Shown here: in pieces, positions 1 through 10,544 of the stretch | How the letters are laid out: each line of letters begins with the position of its first letter | Numbering within the stretch: position 1 is the first letter of the stretch | Source of the DNA: Megalobrama amblycephala | Lineage: Eukaryota; Chordata; Actinopteri; Cypriniformes; Xenocyprididae | Reading direction: 5' to 3' | Assembly (NCBI RefSeq): GCF_018812025.1 | Contig: NC_063044.1 | Location: 74,991,741 to 75,055,740 of the forward strand | Length of the DNA stretch: 64,000 bases | The notes under the pieces: model-generated | The model's database searches: none | What the model saw: only the letters and a program-made list of their open reading frames with translations | What the model was told of the DNA's origin: nothing | Position numbers and translations under genes: made by a program

Positions 1-1354
1 TTAAAAATCTTAGTGATCCCAAACTTTTGAACGGTAGTGTATGTATATATGTGTCTGTATGGCTTTCTTTCTTATGCGTGCACAATATATTAGCATTAGT
101 GCTTGGTAATGTTAATATATACAATAATAAACATTATATTAGTATTAGTTATTGATGATGCAAATAGTATAGCTCCTTGTGTAATAACCATCTCACAGTT
201 TTTTTTTTCTCCAGCTATAGCCCTAATGAGAGTGCTCCAAAACCCCTTGCAAAAAAGGCCAAGAAAAACATTCAGACAAGCAACAGGCATTCAGCTCTGT
301 CATGGAAAACAGATAATGACACTGACATGGTTCCACAGACTCTGAGATTCCTACCTGCACGGGAACCTGGACCACAGCTGCGTCCTGCTGATGAACACAC
401 TCCTAAGAGTCTCTTCAAAATGTTCAAAATGCAAGGAATAATGCCACCGCTGGTCGTCGGAACTGCATGCTTTGCAAAGTACAGCTTGGTAAAAGGCAAG
501 ACACACCTTGGAAATGCCAGTCATGTGACATTTACTTGTGTCTTCAGTTGAAAAGGAACTGTTTTCAAAAATGGCACACAGATGTGTGACTGTTCAGATT
601 CTCTGTTCACCACCTCTCACTGACCATTGGGCTGCAAAGATTATCTATATGTGATCAAGCAGGTTAGGTATAGGGTGTAAAAGTGGGCTTTTTTTATAAA
701 CCTTACCTTTATTTGCCTGTATACACAAAATGTGCCTTTGACCCTAGTTTATATGTGGATTATATTGTTAACTTTATTTTAAATAAAAAAGAGAAAAAAC
801 AATGATATGTCTTGTCTTTGCATTTTCTTAGTTGACTCAGTCACATTCCTGACTGAATGGCTCATTATGCGGCTCATTAGGGGCAGGGTCTTAATCTCCC
901 CAGGTGTAAATCACTTCATTATTCATGAAGAGTCACACCTCTTCGCATATGGCCTACCTAAACAAAAAGTGTCTTAGAAATTTAAAATCAATACAATGTT
1001 TTATGTGTCAGAGTAGGGAGGATCATTTCCACATCATTTTGAAGCAAAAACTCTACACTAAAATATACAATTCTCAAAAGTCTTGTGAAAAAACATTTAG
1101 TATGCATTTTGAGGTATTGTTTCAGTTACTTTTTTTTTTGTTTTTTCAATAACCACGCATAAACATTATTCCTTTAAAAACACAAACATGTACATACATG
1201 TTCCTCACATATTATGGTAGCCTAGTTTGTGCTGAATACAGTGTAATGACACTTTTGTCATTAATATGTTTATAACCAACTGATAAAAGCACAAATGTCA
1301 GAGCATGTCAAAACTTCTCCAGGGCCCAAAATCAGCCTCAGACTCCAGAGGGTT
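1..1354 (+). mobile_element. piggyBac-type DNA transposon remnant, right end at TTAA
   Basis: The right end reads CCAGAGGGTTAA (1343-1354). This is the CCCTCTGG terminus next to a TTAA target that is usual for fish piggyBac elements. The remnant contains a broken transposase (210-589). The region 830-1354 recurs in reverse at 18615-19500 and forward at 49015-49842. The left end lies outside the window or is lost. After the TTAA the sequence continues as intron 1 of the receptor family (compare 27648 and 45748). Confidence 0.7.
210..589 (+). pseudogene. piggyBac-like transposase, N-terminal part joined to C-terminal zinc-binding tail
   Basis: The frame from about 210 to 425 encodes a stretch ending in ...DEHTPKSLFKMF. 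It resembles the region just before the DDE catalytic domain of piggyBac transposases. From 440 to the TGA at 587-589 a different frame encodes CMLCKVQLGKR...WKCQSCDIYLCL...CFQKWHTDV, a cysteine-rich zinc-binding tail typical of the C-terminus of this family. The whole DDE catalytic domain, several hundred residues in the family, is missing, and the two ends meet near 425-440. The product could not catalyse transposition. Family assignment rests on motif pattern only. The deleted structure suggests a non-autonomous derivative or simple decay. Confidence 0.65.
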
Positions 1355-1688
1355 AATAAATGAAGACATGAAACATATCAGCATAAAAAGCACACAATTA
1401 AAGTATTTTTTTCCTCATGAACTCAATCATCACACTTTCCAGAATAAAGTTTTTGTATTGATCATGTAGCTGTTGAAATCTCTGAATATGAAGATAATTG
1501 TTGATCATCAGATGTTTGAGTGACTCTATGTCCAGTATCAGGAATAATACAGTATGATCTGTATGTATCAATACACAACTCTGAGATCACAATGTGAATG
1601 TGTGCAAGAATAAACTGAGCATGTTCAAATCAACTCTTTCCAGACTAATTCCACTAAATGTCTTTAGAGAAAATCCAGATTTCTTTAC
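1355..1688 (-). other. Intron 1 (leader side) of receptor unit 0
   Basis: This 330-base stretch matches intron 1 of unit 2 (27648-27935) and unit 3 (45748-46030). It lies between the piggyBac end and the signal-peptide exon. Its last part (1645-1688) also precedes the unit 3 leader at 58894-58938. No coding sequence was seen. Confidence 0.7.
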
Positions 1689-1749
1689 CTGTGAGAAGTG
1701 AAGAGAGAATGATCAGTCCCAGCAGACACAGATCACACTGATCAGCCAT
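1689..1749 (-). CDS. Signal-peptide exon of Ig receptor unit 0 (rest of gene beyond left edge)
   Basis: On the minus strand ATG at 1749 opens a 61-nt exon encoding [20 protein letters not shown] plus one base of the next codon. It is followed by the donor GTAAAG at 1688. The phase-1 exit and the short hydrophobic core are usual for leader exons of immunoglobulin-superfamily genes. The same exon occurs at 35303-35363 and 58939-58999. Its downstream exons should lie left of the window. The piggyBac remnant interrupts its intron 1. The leader is unmutated, so the gene may be functional, but this window cannot show it. Confidence 0.75.
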
Positions 1750-1776
1750 TTTCTGTTTCTGTCAGTCTTTCTCTTC

Positions 1777-1843
1777 ATTATATAGTTACAGATCTTTCTT
1801 CAGACAGGAAGTGCTGGTCGTGTCTAAAGAAAGAACTTCCTCT
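1777..1843 (-). promoter_or_regulatory. Putative core promoter of receptor unit 0
   Basis: The minus strand has a TATA-like CTATATAAT (1777-1785) just upstream of the leader ATG. Two ETS-type motifs lie further up: CACTTCCTG (1805-1813) and AGAGGAAGTT (1834-1843). The block is repeated at units 2 and 3. Activity is inferred from position and conservation only. A TATA only about 30 bases from the ATG would imply a very short 5' UTR. Confidence 0.3.
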
Positions 1844-1967
1844 GATCTGAGTGATGACATCATGCTATAGTTGATGAACATGATGTTCAGTGAGATGGTG
1901 TATGTTGTAAACCACACTGATACACATCATTATAAGAAATTCTTGGGTGTTTCTCACACTCTCAAAC

Positions 1968-2093
1968 ACACTTGTGTTCTTCAGTCTCATGGAAGTGTGT
2001 GAAGCAAACCTGGCCTGAGAGCACATGAAGGACACGTCCGGCATCATCGCGGCCTACACTGCGTACTACAAGCCCATTCCCTTTGACTTCAAA
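1968..2093 (+). pseudogene. Exon-like fragment of unknown origin, duplicated at about 35.64-35.77 kb
   Basis: The plus strand shows an acceptor-like TTGTGTTCTTCAG, an open stretch and a donor-like GTCAGT. The frame encodes MEVCEANLA, then an in-frame TGA, then EHMKDTSGIIAAYTAYY and KPIPFDFK. The second copy has only a few substitutions here, for example YYK to YYG. GC content is higher than in the flanks. The gene of origin is not recognised. The shared TGA argues for a dead captured exon. The strand is opposite to the receptor genes. Confidence 0.3.
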
Positions 2094-3405
2094 GTCAGTT
2101 ATCAAGCATCTGAGTCATACTTTAAGTGAAGTGTAGGACTAAATGTTAAGTGTCAGTCTTGATGATTCACAACACTTTGCTGTGCCACAAACAGGATTTT
2201 GGATGACGACACAGGCATGGACCAAACACTGAATAGATTTCCTTATTTAAGAATATTCTCAGATAAACTCACATTGAATGGTCAAATTGCTAAGAGGAGT
2301 TTACATTCAACACACATTTGACAGTAAAGTATTTTCAACAGAATACATGATGATATACACATTGGAAATGAAAGATAAACCTGTTTTCCACCATGTTTTA
2401 ATGGCAAATTTTAAACCGGTGTGCTGTTAACTGACCTGCTTATATATAGCCTTGATTTTATGATATAATCAGCCACTATGGATTCCAAAAGAAAACTGAA
2501 CTGGCACGAGGAAGAAGCGCTACTGAATTAGTCGAACAATTCAGCCCAACATTAACCAGCGCTGACAAAGATGATGCCTGCTCTGTCCAAACGATACCGT
2601 TTGATTAACTGCTCATCGTCAAACATTTCAAAAACATTCTTGCTCCCCTGAAAGATTCACACACGTCTCTGTCTCTTCAGTGCCCCTACTGGCAACTCCT
2701 AACCTCTTGAGAGACCTCTCCAGCTGTCTTAAATAACTGGGAGAGTAAGAGTGATTGCTTTTATATTTAAGTTTGAAAGTAGGAGTAAATTTCATGAATT
2801 CTCAGCACTTCAGACTAAAATGGCACTTTGAGAAGCTTGATAAATATGGGCCCAGGTGTCCTGCTTCAGTCTCATTACAGTGTTTTAGGCTTGGAACTGA
2901 TCTTGTGTGGAAATATGGATCAGGTTGTTGGGAAAGAGGAGTGGAACAGAGAGGAATTGCTGTTATTGCTGCTTTAGTAAGACGCTGCTGCATCAACACA
3001 AACATCAATGTGACGTCCATAAGTGACTTCAGACATCAAGTTTCCATTGTAAATGAACACTGAAAGGAGCCTCTTAGTGTCTAAGTATCTTGAACTATTG
3101 CAAAGACTTTTGTATGATACTAAATGATGTTTGACCACACTGGTTATTAAAGAAACCCTCTCCATCAGTTCAAACTGGGTTCAGAGATGATCTCAGGTCC
3201 TCTTCTTTCTTTAAGTGTTTCTTTATTAACTTGTGTGGTCAAACTAACTGAGGTTTCACACTCAGCAGTGACATGTTTCCAGACCTCAACAGTGAGATCA
3301 CACCTCTGAAAATACCACAGAAAGCATATGTATAAAATTAGACAAAAGGTCATGCAAACACTAGAACTCAAAGAGGACAAAAGAAAAAGTGGAGAAAGCC
3401 ATACT

Positions 3406-3411
3406 TTTATT
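3406..3411 (-). terminator. Polyadenylation signal of leader mini-ORF B1
   Basis: Minus-strand AATAAA within ATGCAAATAAAAG lies about 130 bases downstream of the mini-ORF stop. The same hexamer follows copy B2. Confidence 0.4.
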
Positions 3412-3541
3412 TGCATATTTTCAACATTCTCTGTTTCTAAATTAGTCTAACAGCCACAGAGGAGCACATGACCAACACAAGACAGAGTCATGTGATCAAG
3501 AACAACACAAACAAAGAGACATTGAACAACGACACAAACTG

Positions 3542-3613
3542 TCAGAGGAGAACAGAGAGAAGTGAAGAGAGAATGATCAGTCCCAGCAGACACAGATCAC
3601 ACTGATCAGCCAT
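3542..3613 (-). CDS. Leader-only mini-ORF B1 (23 codons), signal-peptide paralogue without Ig domains
   Basis: ATG at 3613 starts the same [19 protein letters not shown] as the receptor leader exons and shares their upstream sequence, including the TATA-like and ETS/RUNX-like motifs. Where the receptor leader has its splice donor, this copy diverges and reads SVLL then TGA at 3544-3542. An AATAAA on the minus strand (3411-3406) lies about 130 bases further. The copy could therefore make a very short unspliced RNA encoding a bare hydrophobic peptide. A second copy exists at 37308-37373. It may be a truncated pseudogene, an orphan promoter, or the start of an unrecognised transcript; protein expression is unproven. 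Confidence 0.35.
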   Translation of the reverse strand: MADQCDLCLLGLIILSSLLSVLL

Positions 3614-4128
3614 TTTCTGTTTCTGTCAGTCTTTCTCTTCATTATATAGTTACAGCTCCTCCTTTAATCATCATCAGCTCCTCCTGTGGTTGAGAACTTC
3701 CTCTGATCTGAACTGAGTGTTTAAATCCAGCTAGAGTTGATATATAGTGACACTGACTCAGACTCATTTTACCACACAATTATCAAACATTATGAAACAG
3801 ATCTGAGCATAAAGACTTCACACAGTTATTATTGGTTTTGGTTAGTAACAATTTGTACAATGATTTGGTTTTTATCATTTCAATAACCAGTAGACAGACT
3901 TCAGTCCTTTGACATCACCATTGATCTCACCAGAGTTCAGCTCAGAATATCTCCTTGATCTTTTATTAAACCATGTTTTAACTGTGTATATTTGTGTGGG
4001 ATTAAAAATGTGCTGATTTGGTGTGTGTACCTTTAAATGAAAATGAGCTCGTGCTCCGCCCCCAAGCTCACGACTCCATTAAACATTGCATAAATAATAC
4101 TGAAGTTCACAATATAACTCTCAAAATG

Positions 4129-6480
4129 GTTCCCTTTTGAAAGGGAACTTCAACTCTGCGCTGAAAATGCACTATGGGGAACGTCACTCGTAACAGGTGT
4201 TCGAAATGCCAAGAATCACACAACTCCAATCCTATTGGCCGGCGACAGCCTATGACGTCGAACGACGCGAACCGTGACCTATAAAGGGAGCGCCTGAGGA
4301 AGCAGCCAACATCTTCTTGTCTTTTCGGGACTGTTTTGTTCGTGCCTGTCTCACCACTCTGGTAAGATTATTTTCTATCATGTCTGAAAAACATTTCAGG
4401 AAGTGTGCTGATCCCTGTCCTAGGTATCTTACACCTGAGGACACACACAACCTGTGCGTTATGTGTCTGGGTGAGGACCACGCACGGACAGTGCTTGAGG
4501 GCGCTGTCTGTGCTAATTGTGAGCGTCCTCTTAGGCCACCCTGCCCGGCGTATACGGAGTTATTGGAGATTATGGAGCACGCTACGGACAGGCTACAGCT
4601 GCCCTGGGAGCGCGTTAGGAAGGAGCCTGATTGCGGTAGACTGGACGAGCGGTTCCTTTCAGATCATAACCCTATAACTCCGGGGAGCCTTCCATTCCTT
4701 CTCGATCTACATGTTGAGATTGAGAGGGCATGGAAGAACCCATACTCGGCCCGGGTTCATCGATATCAGCGAGCTAGTTTTGCTGATGTCGAGGGACTGG
4801 GCAAACATGGGTATATGTCTATGCCTCCGATAGACGAGACATTTGCAAACTATCTCGCTACTGGCAGTGCACCGACATTGAGAGCTATGGTGGCCACAGA
4901 GTGACATCTGTGGCTCAACTGCGCAGACATCGGGGAGAAAGAAAAGCGTTTTCTCCTCGATGCCCCGGTCTCGCCTTCTGAGCTTTTTGGTACATCCGTC
5001 GAGGTGGTTGGTGAAAAGTTCAAGGAGGCGAGGGCGCGTTTGGCTGCATTCAGATCCTGTATCCTGCTCAGATCCGGATCTGGGCCCAGACAGCCGGGAG
5101 GTCCCGGGCCGTCTCGAGTTGAGGCTCAGAGACAGGCCCAGAGAACTAGCGTCGCCGCTCGTGCGCCTCCTCTGCCCTGGAGTAAGGCGCGGAAGCGGCG
5201 GGACGCGAGGAAGAGGAAGCAAGATCTGAGGGAGGTGATCGAGCATAGGCGTCAGCAGCGCAGATGATCGATCATTTCTCGCGGGGGATGTAACATCTCA
5301 CCCCACTCGCTTTCTTCTTCCACCTTAATAGTGAGAGTACTTTTAGGCTTAAAGGACTTTGGAGTTTTCTTCTCTACTCTACGACAGGAGAGGGAATCTT
5401 TGTCCTACGAGCCGCAGGAGGTAAGCAAGGTCTAATTTGTTTATTCTAAAATACAGACCTTGATTCTTTCCTGTATAGTTTTTCCCGAGCATACAGTATG
5501 GCATAGAAGGGGTTAATTGGGCTTGATAACTGAAAACGCTAGGTTGGCTAGTTATAATCACAGACTGCTGTTTGCCGCTGTGTTGTTTTTAGCCTCCTAT
5601 GTTAGAGTATCTTTCTGCTAACTCTGTATATTTGGTTGGTATTAGTACTCTTCGTTTTCAGTTACGTGCGCTTCTGGTCGGCCTTCTTTCGGCCGCCTGG
5701 CGCTATTGCTTTGGAGCTCGTCTTTCCTCGCTTAGAGGATTTAGATGAGCCCAAGCGTGGCTATGGTCTTTCAGGTTATAGCTAGCGGCTAGGCTAGGAC
5801 TAGGTTAGATGTTTATTTACATCAGCACCATTATCACTGTTTGTGTTTTCCTAGTTCTGGCCTCCTCCCGAGGGAGTTGTTGCCGTATGCCCTTTTTTTC
5901 CCCCTATCATTCCTGTAATGTAGGTGCTAATAGCTTTAACAGCTAGGTTTAGGCTGTTTTTTAGCCTTCCTGGTGCTGTTTTCTCTCAGGTGGTGGCCCT
6001 TATCTTCGAAAAGATGAGTTTGCAGTGCTGCCAGGCCTCACTTTAGAACCTTTTCATGCCGATAATGTCATCACGTGAACCCCTTGAATTACATTCAAGT
6101 GCCTGATTACGATGCTAATATTTTTAGTTTTCATTCTCTAGGGTTCGTCACAGATTCAGTCAATCTGTTGTGAAACATTTATCCTTTCTGGATGGCATGT
6201 GTTACAAAGCATTTATGTTTGCTTTGGGTTCTAAGCTTTAGCCCTACATATATACATATATATATATGTGAGCTTACTCATGTGCTGCCACAGGTAACAC
6301 CTGTTTTCTGTGATAGCAGGCTATGGTTAACCTCTATCTGTGAATACGGTGTTTGGTTGCACTCCCCGGTTGAATAAGGAAATGTGTTTCACTGAGTGCA
6401 TCACCTGTTGGATTGCACAGGTTGAGTGTAGAGGATCTTATTCTGGTTAGAATAGTGTTATCTCTGTTTACTCCCTGTTG
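4129..6480 (+). mobile_element. DIRS-like retroelement fragment (terminal region plus gag, no RT or recombinase)
   Basis: The element begins where the P1/P2 homology stops, with the near-palindrome GTTCCCTTT/GAAAGGGAAC at 4129-4148. A promoter-like leader and a gag-like frame (4380-5267) follow. From 5268 to about 6480 lie 1.2 kb without a long frame. The gag resembles DIRS-type elements common in cyprinids. No reverse transcriptase, RNase H, methyltransferase or tyrosine recombinase frame is visible. The right border near 6480 is a guess. Confidence 0.55.
4380..5267 (+). pseudogene. DIRS-like gag, one in-frame stop
   Basis: From ATG 4380 the frame encodes MSEKHFRKCADPCPRYLTPE followed by a cysteine-rich segment with C..C and C..C pairs (CVMCLGEDHA, VCANCERPL). 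It then runs to an in-frame TGA at 4902-4904 and continues in the same frame through HLWLNCADIGEKEKRFLLD and a basic C-terminus ending RRQQRR at 5264. Read through, the product would be 294 residues. The cysteine-rich start and the segment around SFADVEGLGKHGYMSMPPI are what I associate with gag-like ORFs of fish DIRS elements. The TGA and the lack of pol make it a pseudogene. Confidence 0.55.
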
Positions 6481-6489
6481 ATCATGACC

Positions 6490-7270
6490 AGGGCTGGGGA
6501 GTAACGAAATACATGTAACGACGTTACGTATTTAAAATACAAAATTTGAGTAACTGTATTTTGTTACAGTTACATTTTACACTACAAATTACAAGTTACA
6601 CTAATCAAATTACAGTTACATTCAAAAAGTATTTTAGATTACCAAAGGGATTACTTTGAATTTTTATGTCATTTATTTCATTTAATAGGCTATTAATGTA
6701 AGCTGTTTGAGGATTTTTAACCAACGAGCCAATTGTTTATGGAGGACCAGGGGTGCCACTTAAAAATAAAAAGAAGAATCAATTAATTAATTTATTAATT
6801 CAAACATAAAAATGTATATAAATGACTCACTTTATATATTTAAAGTTGTTTATTTAATTCCTGTTTTTAAATGTAGTTTAATAAAACAATAAAACAATAC
6901 ATTTTAAAAATCTTTTTTGAATGTATAAATAAATAGACAAATTTGAAATGGGATATTTAATTAATTTTTTAAAACGTAGATCAATAAAACAATAAAAAGT
7001 TCATTAGTAAATCATTTTAAATGCGCGTTTAAATCGCTTTTTTAAAAAGAATTTGGCAAATGCTTTTCTTTCTCTATTTACCAATTGCTTTTCTTTGTCG
7101 GTTTGCCAAATGCTTTTCTTTATCCATTTGTCAATCGAGTGGTAAAATGCCATTGGACAGTACACACGTGGGAGCAACCAATCAACTTTTGCCTCAATTT
7201 GAAGAGCCAATCCTCTCTCACTTGTAACACTCATTGTCATTGGACAATTAGTACGGTGACCGGGAGGGGA
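6490..7270 (+). mobile_element. hAT-like terminal fragment and AT-rich sequence
   Basis: CAGGGCTGGGGAGTAACG at 6489 resembles the terminal inverted repeat of fish hAT elements, followed by the TTACGTTAC-rich subterminal region usual for them. No matching right end was found, so this is a broken end. The sequence to 7270 is AT-rich with no supported gene. Confidence 0.45.
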
Positions 7271-7292
7271 CATGTTCGGTTCATTTAGTTTT

Positions 7293-7470
7293 GTCGTGGC
7301 CACAACATATAAAGTCGTGGGAACGTGATAATATGTCGTGGCCACAGGATATTAATTTGTGGGAACGGCCACGAGATCGTTTTGTCGAGGTAACGACATC
7401 CTTATGTCGTGGCCTTGAGATCATATGGTGAGGGAACGATATATTTTTCTCATGGCCACGAGCTAAATGT
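7293..7470. repeat. Minisatellite of alternating TCGTGGCCAC / TCGTGGGAAC modules
   Basis: About eight diverged units of roughly 22 bases alternate GTCGTGGCCAC and GTCGTGGGAAC, each followed by an AT-rich spacer. Variants include GAGGTAACG and TCATGGCCACG. Cores such as TGGCCA are self-complementary. Confidence 0.6.
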
Positions 7471-8835
7471 GTAAACAACCTGCGTGACCATAGCAACCTG
7501 GAATTATCACAAATGGACAATACCATAATAATATTTTTAATTAAGAAAAAGAACGGAATTAAGAAATTATTATATTAACATAGTGCATATTTTATTGTAT
7601 TGCGCGCGATGTTGCAGACAGCATTCGAATGAAGATTATAAATCAATGTTTAAATGTTGTACATTTTAATCCCACCGAACAGTCTTTTAAATCCATTCAC
7701 TTATCATTTATTTTTTATTTAATATTTTTATATTATTAGTTACATCTGCATTTTTTTTTTTTGTTAAACACACAGTGGAGCTATATACTATTTTTGGCAG
7801 CTGTTACAGAAACATTTTTACAAAAAAATTCTGATTTAACTTTGAGATTTGAAGTATTAGATATAGCTTAGATATTTGCAGCACTACAATGACACTAATA
7901 GTTCTTAATTTCTGATGGAAATGCAAAATCAATCGGTAGTTATTAATGGAATAACAAGACACAACCCTTTACATTCAATCGCATTTGGTCCCATTTATTT
8001 ATACACGTTTACCTCAGATTTCATTAGATAGAATAAGCTGTGCCGTACGCAGGGTTTCATAATTACCGAGGTCAGAAAATGTAGTTTGTTAGGGGGGTAC
8101 GGGGGCATGCTCCACCGAGAAAATGTAGATTTCCCTGGTGTACATATGTGCATTTTTAAGACGTTTAAAGGCCAACAAATTGGATAACAATAGCTTTAAA
8201 ACCATGTCAACAAATAAATGCATGCACAGTTTTGAGGCAGCTTTAATCACATGAGTGGTAATTTCATGACTTAACTTACAACAGAATAACGATGGTCATT
8301 GCTCGTAGTTTCTTTTGCACTTTATTTAAGCTATAATAAAGTAATTATGCAGCGCGCGCCGGCGCATTTGCTCATGCAATTCTTGAGAGCGCGCCATGAG
8401 CACAGTATAACGGATGATTGGACAGTCATGTTAATTTTTCTGAGTTTTACTAACATCATCTGACCGCAGTTCACTGTTGTTCAACTGAAGCTCCCTCGTC
8501 GTCACTGCTGCTGAAACAGGGTTTCATGACCCTTTAATGCTGACATATTCACACTAAAAGCTAAAAAACTTGACTTGAAGTCAAACACAGAGTGTGTAGG
8601 AAGTTAGGATCAGGGTTAACTGTAGCAGTTGTAGTGTTTTCAGAGCTGTGATCTCACTGTTGAGCTTCAGAAACATGTTCCTCAGAACTCAGTTTCAGTG
8701 ATCACCTCTGAACCAGTCTAGACTGCATCATTCTGATGTCACTTCCTCTTCTTTCTTTAAGTGCTGCTGCATGACATTCAGCTCTATCTTTCAGTGAACA
8801 CCAATATCTGTGCCCTTGTGACCCGACTGTGAGAG
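7471..8835. other. AT-rich intergenic region, no gene seen
   Basis: About 1.4 kb of low-complexity and repeat-like DNA contains homopolymer T runs and a short GC-rich patch near 8351-8395 (GCGCGCGCCGGCGC). Frames are short and unsupported. The segment 8640-8770 resembles 3170-3310 in block P1, so part of it is receptor-cluster flank. Confidence 0.4.
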
Positions 8836-9780
8836 AAGATGAAGTGTGTTAAAGTCATTAGTTTATCAAAGTGGATTTCTGAACTAACCAGAATAAAGTT
8901 ATGTGAACATGAATGAATCATTTCATTATTAGTTTATCTTTGCTGCTGTTCATCATCTCATTACAAGCTCATGAATCACCATATTTGTGACAAACATCTG
9001 ACAACAGGAAAGAGACATATTAAACAATTGCAGAGGTTCTAATTAAGAAAATGAGTAGAAATCATTCAAAATGAACAAAGATGCTAAAAACAGGAATGAA
9101 AAGACAAGATATGAGAATCAGCAAATCATCTTCATCACACAGAACAGAGACACAGTTCTGCACTTCACAAGTTCAAAGTACAGTCTGACAAAGATGGACA
9201 ATCGAGGTGTTAGTTCCTCTTTTCCTGGAAATCAGATAGATCTGTGAAGAAAAAGAGCTATTATAGTATTTGTACTTTAACACTCTAGCATTTACACGTC
9301 AAAAGAAGCTTCCAGAAAGTGTGTACGTGCACAGCAGCTTTTTACAAAAACAAGTCAGAAACGAAGCCCTTAAAAGGCCTTTTCGTAGGAAAAACAGTGT
9401 ACATTTACCATAAAAACAAAAAACAATAAATTATTACAATATTTTTGATTAAATGATTGATTATATCTTATAATTTTTTCAATCTGGATCCACCACTGCC
9501 ATTGTCCAAACATAAATCTATTTGATGCTTTATTCATTCATAGATATTCATGTTAATGAGGTTCAGCACACTTGCATTTCTAAGTTTGCATAAACATTGA
9601 AATGTGGAATATCTGTGTATTGAGGACATCTAAAACATGCAACTATTCATGAATGAAAACATTCAAATGCACAAACACTGATGAATCTGTTGAGGTTTCA
9701 ACACTGAATTCAAGTGAGAGACTGATGATGTGTGACAGTGATCATGTGATCATGAACCTTATGTAGGAGCTGCTGCTGTA
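8836..9780 (-). repeat. 3' flank repeat of receptor unit 1
   Basis: The segment beginning near GTGTGTTAAAGTCATTAG and running through GAACAAAGATGCTAAAAAC recurs at 25536-25990, 43960-44230 and 59451-63690. The longer form here (to about 9700) is matched over its length by 62871-63690. It marks one boundary of the tandem receptor unit. No convincing coding frame was seen. Confidence 0.7.
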
Positions 9781-9867
9781 GTTTGGCTTGATTTCTTCAA
9801 CAGAATGAATCAATACTGAACTTAAGCTGGACAATCACACTATTTTAGCTGCTGTACAGCCAAAATT

Positions 9868-9945
9868 ATGTTCCCTCTATCTCTGTAAAGCTATACTTTG
9901 ACACAATCTGCATTGTAAAAAGCGCTATATATAATAATTAAAGGT
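9868..9945 (+). repeat. L2-type LINE 3' tail remnant
   Basis: CTCTGTAAAGCTATACTTTG followed by ATTGTAAAAAGCGCTATATA is the end sequence usual for fish L2 LINEs. The rest of the element is absent. Confidence 0.5.
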
Positions 9946-10544
9946 GACATCAGTCAAACATACACAATACAGCTATTTATCTAGACCAACAACTTTTACA
10001 TGACCTGCAAATTACCACAATAGATAACGATAATTATCGTACGTCTGGCAACACTGGTTGTGAGTGTTGGTCGTGTCTCTGATTCATCTGGATTCAAGGA
10101 CTGATAACAGCCATCATCTACACTGATGCAGATCAATCTCACCCCAATCACTTCAATAAAACTAAAATAATAATAAATATAGCTGCAAGCAGAGATTAAG
10201 GGTCCAAGCAGCTCAGAGGCAGAATGAAGAGCTGAAAATCAATGCATCAGAACATCTGCAACAATGAGTAAGACATTTGGAGACAGTTTTAGGAAAAATA
10301 GTTGAATTAATACAGTCGCTTGTAATGTGACATAAGTGCTTATTACTTTTGACCAATAGGTGGGGGATGGGGAGTGGTGGAGGGATGCTGATAAGCTGTC
10401 AATCGAACAGAGGTAAGGCTGCAGTATATATACCTCCGTTGGTTGATTAGCTGAATGCTTCCACCTGTGATGATTAGTCTAATTATCTGCATCTGCTCCT
10501 CCCTAATTTTGTTAATAAAACATCATCAAGTTTTTATGGTGCTG

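Larger units (their letters stand above)
1689..4129. repeat. Segmental duplication block P1 (partner 35303-38281)
   Basis: From the leader exon to TCTCAAAATGG at 4129 the sequence is closely repeated at 35303-38281. Shared parts include the exon-like fragment and the leader mini-ORF. P1 alone holds about 330 bases at 2757-3085. P2 alone holds a palindromic MITE and extra sequence near 37530-37690 and 37825-38070. Homology stops where a DIRS-type element begins in P1 and a LINE fragment begins in P2. Confidence 0.8.

Noticed and set aside
4707..5246. 179-codon minus-strand frame
   Set aside because: It is antisense to the DIRS-like gag, whose cysteine pairs and length fit better.
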